Of a DNA stretch of 64,000 nt, positions 56,900 through 64,000 are shown in pieces (positions within the stretch are counted from its first letter, which is position 1; each line of letters opens with the position of its first letter). The position numbers and the translations under genes were made by a program. A model generated the notes under the pieces. That model searched no databases. It was given only the letters and a program-made list of their open reading frames with translations, and was not told the DNA's origin. The DNA is taken from positions 3,351,001 through 3,415,000 of the forward strand of contig JAYKKM010000122.1 in assembly GCA_035772405.1 (NCBI GenBank), given 5' to 3'. The stretch comes from Chrysogorgia sp. JL179-B06 (taxonomy: Eukaryota; Cnidaria; Anthozoa; Scleralcyonacea; Chrysogorgiidae).

Positions 56900-59837
56900 C
56901 GGCTCTCCGCGGGTTGGGGGAGGGCGGGCTGGGGGAGGGCGGGCTGGGCGGGCTGGGGGAGGGCGGGTTGGAGCGGGCGGCTTGCGGGGGAGGCGCGAGA
57001 AGGAGAGCCTGCAACAATCACAACCTCGTTCCCAGGGCCTTATCTCCGCTCCCCGCCCCCCCCCCCCCCCCGCGCTGCGAAAAGACCCTGGTCGGGGCTG
57101 GTCACGTGCTAGTTGACAAAACGTTAGAGTCAGGGAGGAGTCCTTCAAGCACAGTATCGATGTTTTTAAGTAGTCTTCAGTTTGCAATCGTCAATAGCAG
57201 CTATTCAAGTTATAAAGTGAAACCTAAGTAAGTTAAGTGTTTAAAGGCAGTCTACTGTGGTATAAAAGTTGTTGTAGCTGTGCTTCTAACGGGTTATGGA
57301 AAGTCGATAATCTTTCACCTTCTTCCCTCCTCTTCCACGACAAGATAAACTATGGACGACAGGCGACAACATTTGTAGTTCACCCCGTAATTGTTGTAAT
57401 GTCTCCCTCGGTGTCTCCGCTAAATGCGCTTGTACATGTTAAAGACTGAAATTAACATCGCGGCGAAACCTATTTCATTGTATTTACAGAGACTAATATA
57501 TTGCCGCTGTTTCCAAAATTTCTGATCTGTCATTCTGAAAAAATGATAAAACGTTCTAACTAAATACCAAAATCAAACACATTACGCGTGACAAAGTAAT
57601 ACCGGTATATATATCCGTAGGATCGTTCTGTGCTAGGATAATAAATTATGATTGAAATAATCTAGCGCGGGCCTAAAACAACAAACAATCTTGATTTCCG
57701 CTCGAAGGGTGCGCGAAGCTGAGTCGTTGGCGTGGAATACCAGCTTCGTCTTTGAAATTTTGAGACTACCTCTTGAACTTTATCAATGACACTTGTACGT
57801 CAGAAATTGTGGTCTTTAACGCGTATAAATTCTTATTTAAGTATGTGAGAATTGCCTCGACAAAAAATGTTTGTACTGTGATTCGCATCGCAAATTAATT
57901 GAGGCATATTACAACGCGAATTTGAACTCCCAGAACTATAACACTTCTTTTTGAAGAACTTAGTTATTTCGACATAACCACAAACGGCTTTTTAGTACTA
58001 TAACTTGCAAGGTTGATGATATTTTGGCACAACGTCGATAATCAAAACTAACAAAACACAACATTGTAATCCTCGCAACAAAAGAAAAAGGCGAGCCCAA
58101 TCGATCATGTCAAATACTTATTTTGCTTTTGTGACAACCAACACTTAATACAAAATTTGAAACGTCAAAAGAAAATCGAATGTAGAAAAAACACGCAGCA
58201 CGAAACACCATGTGAGAACAACCCTCCTACCCTCCCTAACGACACTCGGTAAAAGTATCCCAGAATATGGGATGCATGTGACCAGCCCAGACCAGGGTCT
58301 TTTCGTAGCGAGCGTGGGGGGCGGGCGGGGAGCGGAGATAAGGCCCTGGGAACGAGGTTGCAACAATCATAGGGGTAAATCGATACTCGAGGCCACAGAC
58401 GGCCGCGAATTTCTATTGGTGGAAATTATAATTTATGTGTCTAGCTGATAAACAGAAATGACGTATTGTGCGGTCTGGAAGAGAACATTAGATCGTTAGA
58501 AATTTAATTCAAAGAAGGACGAACAACGTGAAGCAATTAAACAACTTCTTAGTAACAGGATTCGGTAAAAGTAGAATCGTTTACAACATAGAGACATATG
58601 TATAATATCTCTATATATGAATATAGAGACAGATGACTTGGGTGTCTCTGCTTGGCTAACACTGAATTTCGTTTTGACGCGATGTATGACCGCAAGCACC
58701 GTTCAAAACAGAATACCAAAGACTCAAATATTATTCGCTGCCGTAGCCCAATTTTTCGACGCAATATTTCTAAACAAATTCTGTGTTGTTTGGTTAAACG
58801 ATTGCTTGACAGTTACGAAGCAATTATAGAATACCCGTCCACTTTTGAAACAGAATTTAAAGGCAGAAATACAAACCAGGATGGTCTAAAATGTCTTTAA
58901 ATTTAATGTCGAAGGTTTATATTGTGTGTAGTTGTTGATTTGAATTAAATGGAGTTTTAAAATAGAACGAAGCAATTGTATATGATGAACTTTCCGTAAT
59001 TTGACCCTTAGACACGATATAATAACAGGCTAATTCCTGATTTGCCAAATTTCTATTCATTAAATTATTTAGTTCGTCTTCAAAAGAAAGAGCTCAGTTC
59101 ACCCCTTTCATGTTCGTCATAAAATAGATGCTTTCGACGACGAGGTTCTTTTATTTTTGCGGTGGACGCACGTCTAGTCTTTCTGGTGTTATTGTTGTTG
59201 GCAATTGTCTTTTCTCTCTTGATGTCGCTTTCTCTGCGTTTTCTGAACTGCACACAGCTGAGTGTTGGATTGACGGTTTTCCAAGTGTGTCTTTCCAAGT
59301 ACGGCTAACTCTATCTTAAAGGTAATCAGATTTAGATACATCGAAAATCGTTTGCAAGAATTGATCCTTTGCCTTCCTTGCTTTCCGACTGTTTAAACAG
59401 GTTCTCCGTCGAACACTTGGAACTCCCGCATTTGATTTTGAAATTAATGTAATTACATACACGACAAAAATCGTCTTTACAAACTGCTTTTGGTTTTGGT
59501 CCTTTCTTATTCAGAGATTTTTTTGAGTTTCTTTACTAGCCATGTAAGATGGCTATTCAGCTGTGTTTATTTACATTGGGTTTTTCACCAAGAATTTTGG
59601 ACGAATATGTGAAAATTAATGAAGTGAGCGTAATTGATTGATCAGATATGTCAATACTAATTAAGTGGGCGTAATCGAATAACACCCATCCATGATTGTT
59701 GCAGGCTCTCCTTCTTCTCGCGCCTCCCCCGCAAGCCGCCCGCTCCAACCCGCCCTCCCCCAGCCCGCCCTCCCCCAGCCCGCCCTCCCCCAGCCCGCCC
59801 TCCCCCAGCCCGCCCTCCCCCAACCCGCGGAGAGCCG
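56900..59837. mobile_element. Element with G-rich tandem repeats in its inverted ends
   Basis: Ends GGCTCTCCGCGGGTTGGGGG and its complement. Each arm (56900-57020, 59693-59837) carries tandem GGGCTGGGGGAGGGCG units, about three at the left and five at the right, then CGGGCGGCTTGCGGGGG and GAGAGCCTGCAACAATCA. It splits the copy B minisatellite, and a Mutator-like element is nested within. The interior at 58.4-59.7 kb has no recognised gene (ORFs at 58549-58900 and 59128-59319 show no family resemblance). Confidence 0.8.
57021..58360. mobile_element. Mutator-like element, copy 2, with 9-bp target duplication
   Basis: CAACAATCA occurs at 57012-57020 and 58361-58369. Between them, ends of about 85 bp are inverted copies: CAACCTCGTTCCCAGGGCC, then TTATCTCCGCTCCCCGCCC and AAAAGACCCTGGTC. 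A 9-bp duplication with long ends is characteristic of Mutator-like elements. The 1.2-kb interior has no recognised transposase. Confidence 0.88.
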
Positions 59838-59873
59838 AGAGTTTTTACGAGAGTTGTTTCGACTGTCCTTGCT

Positions 59874-61051
59874 GTGACCCTCCATGGGAAAACATACCTT
59901 ATGATAAGGTATGTTTTCCCATGGAGGGTCACAGCAATATCGAAATTGCGTTCAAATGGCAAAAAAAACGTTCGAACCATTTCGAACGCCGTTCGAACGG
60001 TGTTCGAACCATTTCGAACGCCGTTCGAACGGTGTTCGAAACCGTTCGAACGGTGTTCGAACACCGTTCGAACGGCGTTCGAACGGCGTTCGAAACCGTT
60101 CGAACGGTTTGGTGAAAAATTCGAACGGCTAGCTATAGCGTTCGAACGGCTAGCGAGTGGCGTTCAACGGTTGGAAGTTGGCTAGTGCCTACAAGTCCAA
60201 CTAAACGTTCATCAACAAGTATTTACATAACCAAACTGTCAAACATATCGTAAGCGTTCTTCGCGACGGTTCATGCGTTTAGCATGGCTACTTCAGGCGT
60301 TAGAATCAGGATATTCAATTCGTTGACAACAGTAATTTGAGACTATTTAAAACTAATTTACTTGATCACCTCATCTGTCTGTCCTTAGCTTTCACAGTTG
60401 TTTTTGCCACAATTCGGCAAACCTATGGGCAAACGCACATCCTTCTTTAAATATAGGCTTTCTAAGCAGATCAAAATAGCGATTTACAAAGACGCTTTTC
60501 GAAATGTTCGCAAACCAAAGAAACAAACATCCGGTGTGAGCATAGTGATGTTGACCGTCAATGAATGTGCACGCACTGCCACGCAGCTGTGCAGCATTGC
60601 CTGTAAATGTATGTAGAACCGATCATTCGTTAATAAAGTAATTTCTGATGAAATAAAAGATTGAAATGAAAGAAACGCGAGAGCCAGCGACGCATGCGGA
60701 GACATTCTACGACAGACGGTTTCCCTTTCTAGATTACGATAATTAAAACACATGGTTTTAGCAGCGTTCGAACGTTCTAATCAGCCGTTCGAACGGTTCT
60801 AATCAGCCGTTTGAACGGTTGTAGTCAACCGTTCGAACGGCGATTCGGCGTTCGAACGGTTCTAGTCAGCCGTTCGAACGGCATTCAGCAGCGTTCGAAC
60901 GCTTACCGAACGCCGTTCGAACGCCGTTCGACTGCGTTTGAACGGCGTTCGAATGCGTTTGAACGGCGTTCGAATGCGTTTGAACGGCGTTCGAATGCGT
61001 TTTCAAGGCGTTCGCGAAAACGATAAGGTATGTTTTCCCATAGATGGTCAC
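59874..61051. mobile_element. Element with arrays of the palindrome CGTTCGAACG at both ends
   Basis: Ends GTGACCCTCCATGGGAAAAC and its complement at 61023-61051 (one or two changes). The left end is itself a perfect palindrome of about 57 bp (59876-59932). Inside each end is a cluster of TTCGAA-centred 10-14 bp palindromes: about 15 in 59961-60150 and about 10 in 60764-60990. The middle 0.6 kb has no recognised gene. It splits the copy B minisatellite, and no certain target duplication is visible. Confidence 0.8.
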
Positions 61052-61503
61052 TTATAGTCAAACGAGAATAAGAGTTTGTATGAGAGTTGTTTCAACTCTT
61101 CTTGCTTCTTGTCAAACAAGGATGAGAGTTGATGAGAGTTGGTAGACAAGATTTTGCATGAGAGTTGTTTCGACTCTCCTTGCTCTTAGTCAAACGAGAA
61201 TGAGTGTTTATGAGAGTTGGTAAACAATAGTTTGTGTGAGAGTTGTTTCGAGTTCATGCAACTCTCATCCTCGCATGCATCTAGCAATTCTACTTTTCAT
61301 AATTCTTCCTACTTTTTCTCTTATCCTAGTTTTTTGTTTCGTGAAATTAATTTGCTAGTTTTGTCTTTGATACTGTCAGGATAATGTAGTATATATTCTC
61401 CTGGCTGGAGATAATAAACTACTGAAATTCCTACTTTTGGTACTACTTATTTGTACATTTTTTGTTTAACTAAGCGCGGGAATTAACTGTATGTTCGTTG
61501 TAG

Positions 61504-62264
61504 ACCTACATGTTTATCACAAACAAGAAGGTGGTTGGCTGCATAGTTGCCGTGGAAATTGAAAAGGTATACTATACAAAACACACATGAGAGTAATTTA
61601 ACAATGATATTATGTCCCACATTTCTTATTCTACAACACAAGATGAAGATCAGTTAAGTTTGGGACATACGACGCGACAAATCGCGGGGACATGTTGCAG
61701 GGACAAATCCCGTCGTATGCACCATGCGAAATTTTAAGAAACCACTGCAACAAAATTAAAATAAACCAATCAAAGAACTTTATTTTATTTTGCTTTTCCT
61801 TTTCTGACATGTCCCCTCGTGTGTCCTCTCCAGGAGAAATGTCCCGGCGACACGCCCCCGCGATTTGTCGCCTCGTGTGTCCTAATCTTTAAGTCTCTCG
61901 ATATTGAAGAAGCCAGACTTCAGTTTCGAAATTTCAATTATAAGTTATCATTCCACACCAACTTGACCTTGTAGCTTAGTCCGAATCGGTAGAGCGTCGG
62001 ACTAGCAAACCAAAGATCGCGGGTTCGAATCCCAGCCCTGCTCAAGTATAGTTTTCTCTCTGTATGGTTTGTCACTCAGAGCAGCACCTAATATAATTTT
62101 CTCCACCTGAGTTCGAATTGAGAGTAACTATAAAATTTAATTAATATCATATTTAATTAAGACATATACGAGTGACTGTTTTTCATTGTGTTTTTCCAAT
62201 TGCTCTTTTAGGCGTATCACATGCTACCATCGAGCGAGAGCATTTGGGGGGCCGCGTGCCGCAG
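61504..62264 (+). pseudogene. ESCO: ESCO copy B, exons before the catalytic core
   Basis: 61504-61566 encodes TYMFITNKKVVGCIVAVEIE with one change from copy A. 62212-62264 has lost 21 nt relative to copy A, giving AYHMLPSSESIWGAAC and losing the Trp-Cys-Cys of the conserved AWCC. This loss adds to the evidence of decay. Confidence 0.82.
61961..62047 (+). repeat. tRNA-like sequence, copy B
   Basis: Counterpart of 14468-14555 with a cleaner A-box (TAGCTTAGTCCGAATCGGTA) and B-box (GGTTCGAATCC). The anticodon stem still does not pair, so a functional tRNA is unlikely. Confidence 0.55.
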
Positions 62265-62625
62265 GTGAGCCTGCGCAAATATGTGCACACATGTCACGGG
62301 AATTAACCCGAGATGCCCCGATGGTCATAAATCTACAAACGGCCTTGCACCTGCGTATCTGCAGGAAATTATGTAAACGAGGGAAGACACATGACCATCT
62401 TACACGCAATCGTTAAACATTCTACATCCACGTTCAACTCCATTATATGGTCCTGACTATCCAAAGCAAACTTCCTAAAAATATCTTTAACTTTACCATC
62501 CGGTACTTCATGTTCTTTTCTGACTGCATTCAGGACATCTTTTGTGTTTTTGTACATATCGTATTGTACATTTTTGTGATTCTATTAACAGAATTTCCTC
62601 ATAAAAAATTCATCGTCCATAAAAA

Positions 62626-62990
62626 TTACAATTTTGCTAATCGACCTTCTATAAAACCTAGTTCAATGTTGGCATCTGGCATGCGATGTGGTGTGGAGCG
62701 TCTACTACCCCTTATCGCCGTCACCGCACATCTAATTAAGGCAAATGACAATATGCATTGCATCCATGTTATGGTAGTACTATATTTTGATTTGCGCTCT
62801 AGTGCTAGCATTTGCGCTATACGTTTATATGCTACTGTGGATTCTTTCGCAAGTCCACCAGTAGTTGAAAATACTAAAGGTGTAAATGACGCGTGTTCAA
62901 CCTCTCTAATTCGATCTCCATACTCTCTTCTTTCCCAATTCATGTTGTCTGTACAGTGCTGGAATACTTGGGTTTCGGTAGCTTAAGGAT
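62626..62990 (-). pseudogene. REL-type LINE, C-terminal fragment
   Basis: The minus strand reads YRNPSIPALYRQHELGKKRE, YGDRIREVEHASFTPLVFST, TGGLAKESTVAYKRI and SFALIRCAVTAIRGSR. It aligns with the end of the 15.7-16.1 kb element but is clearly diverged, so it is an independent insertion of the same family. Only the region after the nuclease motif is kept. (AAT)n with TGGACTGTC repeats lies on its 5' side at 63120-63244. Confidence 0.8.
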
Positions 62991-63244
62991 GTCTTTCGTT
63001 CCATCTAGTTCTTTCGGATGTCTTGCTCTTTCTTCGCTGCGACATCTTTCAATATACTCTTAGTTAAAACATTATACTATCCTTACGCACTACATTTAGC
63101 ATGTCCGCCATGTATAATAAATATCATGGACTGTCAATATAATGTCTGGACTGTCAATAATAATAATGGACTGTCAATAATAATGTCAATCAAGACTGTC
63201 AAACATGGACTGTCAATAATAATAATAATAATAATAATCATCAT

Positions 63245-63731
63245 CAACCTCGTTCCCAGGGCATTTTGTCTCCACGGTGGAATGTCGGCGAATTGAAAAT
63301 GGCCCTGGGATCTGCTGGTCACATGACACCCAGAATTTCTGGGTGTTCAGATATGATAATTTTTGTGGTCTTTGTTCCATTATTGCCTTTGTCTACTTTG
63401 TTGACCTGAATAATTGAGAAATATTCAATGCTCTTCAGAGTTGTTCATGTCAACATTTGTCGGCATAAAAGCAGCTTAAACAAGCTTAATAATCCACCAT
63501 ACATCCATGGTTATCTCTTACAAAATGTATGAAGAAGCATATATCCAATTTAGCGAAAGCTATCACTTCTAATTTGCTGTAAAATTTGAAGACAGCATTC
63601 AGATTTAGATGTATAAATTAAACTTGGCTGAATTTGACAAGCCAATCGCATTATAGAATGGACCAGCCGATCCCAGGGCCATTTTCGTCGACCTTCCGCC
63701 GTGGAGGAAAAATGCCCTGGGTACGAGGTTG
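63245..63731. mobile_element. Mutator-like MITE, copy 3
   Basis: Ends CAACCTCGTTCCCAGGGC and GCCCTGGGTACGAGGTTG. Flanks AATCATCAT and AATAATAAT agree with a 9-bp duplication of microsatellite DNA, diverged at two bases. It lies inside the (AAT)n tail of the neighbouring SINE. Confidence 0.8.
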
Positions 63732-64000
63732 AATAATAATAATATGAAACTTTCGTGTTGACGTCACGACATGAATTGCTGTACATTTATTGCGTCCCGG
63801 ATAAAGCTGCTGGATTTGTCTTTTCTAGTTCCACGCCTGTCCGCGCCCAGTGTGAGATAAGCAGGGTCTGGGTACTACAACAATATCGACGTAAAGGAAT
63901 TGCGACTCGCCTCTTGGAATGCGTAAGGTAAGATCATATATATATTTTGTCAAATACATAATATGGAAAAAGTGACTGCCCCAACCGGGAATCTCTGATC
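63732..64000 (-). mobile_element. tRNA-derived SINE (family S2), cut by the window edge
   Basis: Nearly the same as 18735-19000, same orientation, with its (ATT)n tail split by the Mutator-like MITE. The tRNA-like head continues beyond the window. Confidence 0.8.

Larger units (their letters stand above)
47064..62264 (+). pseudogene. ESCO: ESCO copy B, recently duplicated and decayed
   Basis: Matches copy A in order: part of the N-terminal exon (47064-47374), then 55587-55712, 55942-56031, 56206-56289, 61504-61566 and 62212-62264. Differences are few, so the duplication is recent. Missing: the beginning, the PIP-box part and the 55-nt exon (A positions 9141-11250). The finger exon has lost 6 nt, removing the conserved MVYT, and the last exon seen has lost 21 nt. 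All these exon indels are in frame, but the broken 5' part and about 13 kb of insertions argue that it is not a working gene. Any catalytic exons would lie beyond 64000. Confidence 0.8.

Noticed and set aside
58496..59319. Possible genes inside the G-rich-ended element
   Set aside because: Several overlapping ORFs of 60-80 residues on both strands with no recognisable domain; not supported as real genes.
59657..61051. ORFs rich in FERRSNGVRT or GWGRAGWGRAG repeats
   Set aside because: Produced by the TTCGAA palindrome arrays and by the G-rich repeats; open in several frames at once.

Overview
The window is intron-bearing, A+T-rich and dominated by transposable elements, so it is animal nuclear DNA. 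Support comes from a metazoan-type ESCO cohesin acetyltransferase gene in eight phase-compatible exons, a 15-exon KDZ-type transposase, CR1/L2-like and endonuclease-bearing LINEs, tRNA-derived SINEs, and degenerate CCCTAA-type (telomere-like) tracts. The mix of KDZ, Myb/SANT, HARBI1-like and REL-type LINE genes resembles cnidarian genomes. That lineage call is an inference with modest confidence.

Layout. 1-8.3 kb: a CR1/L2-like LINE split by a Harbinger-like element, then several fold-back elements and SINE pieces. 8.4-22 kb: an ESCO gene (copy A) on the plus strand. Its introns hold hAT MITEs, a minisatellite, a REL-type LINE on the minus strand and SINEs. Its first catalytic (acetyl-CoA-binding motif) exon was not found. 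22-25 kb: hairpins and fold-back repeats, with no gene recognised. 25.15-40.06 kb: a composite of roughly 15 kb bounded by inverted arms of about 1.3-1.8 kb. It contains a Myb/SANT-like gene (+), an intact-looking 900-residue KDZ transposase (-) and a broken HARBI1-like exon (-). 40.4-41.7 kb: a palindromic array built from a module that also occurs in those arms. 42.9-45.3 kb: a large palindrome whose arms are 20-bp tandem repeats and whose centre is a minisatellite. 46-46.6 kb: a Tc1/mariner-type MITE.

47-62.3 kb: a second, recently diverged and decayed copy of the ESCO locus (copy B), invaded by several nested transposons. These are a 6-kb inverted-repeat element carrying an internally deleted hAT gene, a G-rich-ended element, a Mutator-like element with 9-bp target duplications, and an element whose ends are arrays of the palindrome CGTTCGAACG. 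62.4-64 kb: a REL-type LINE fragment, another Mutator-like MITE, and a SINE cut by the window edge.

The host function present is sister-chromatid cohesion (ESCO). Everything else recognised belongs to mobile DNA. The most notable candidates are the composite KDZ element, the palindrome-array element at 59.9-61.05 kb, and the ESCO duplication with its missing catalytic exon.
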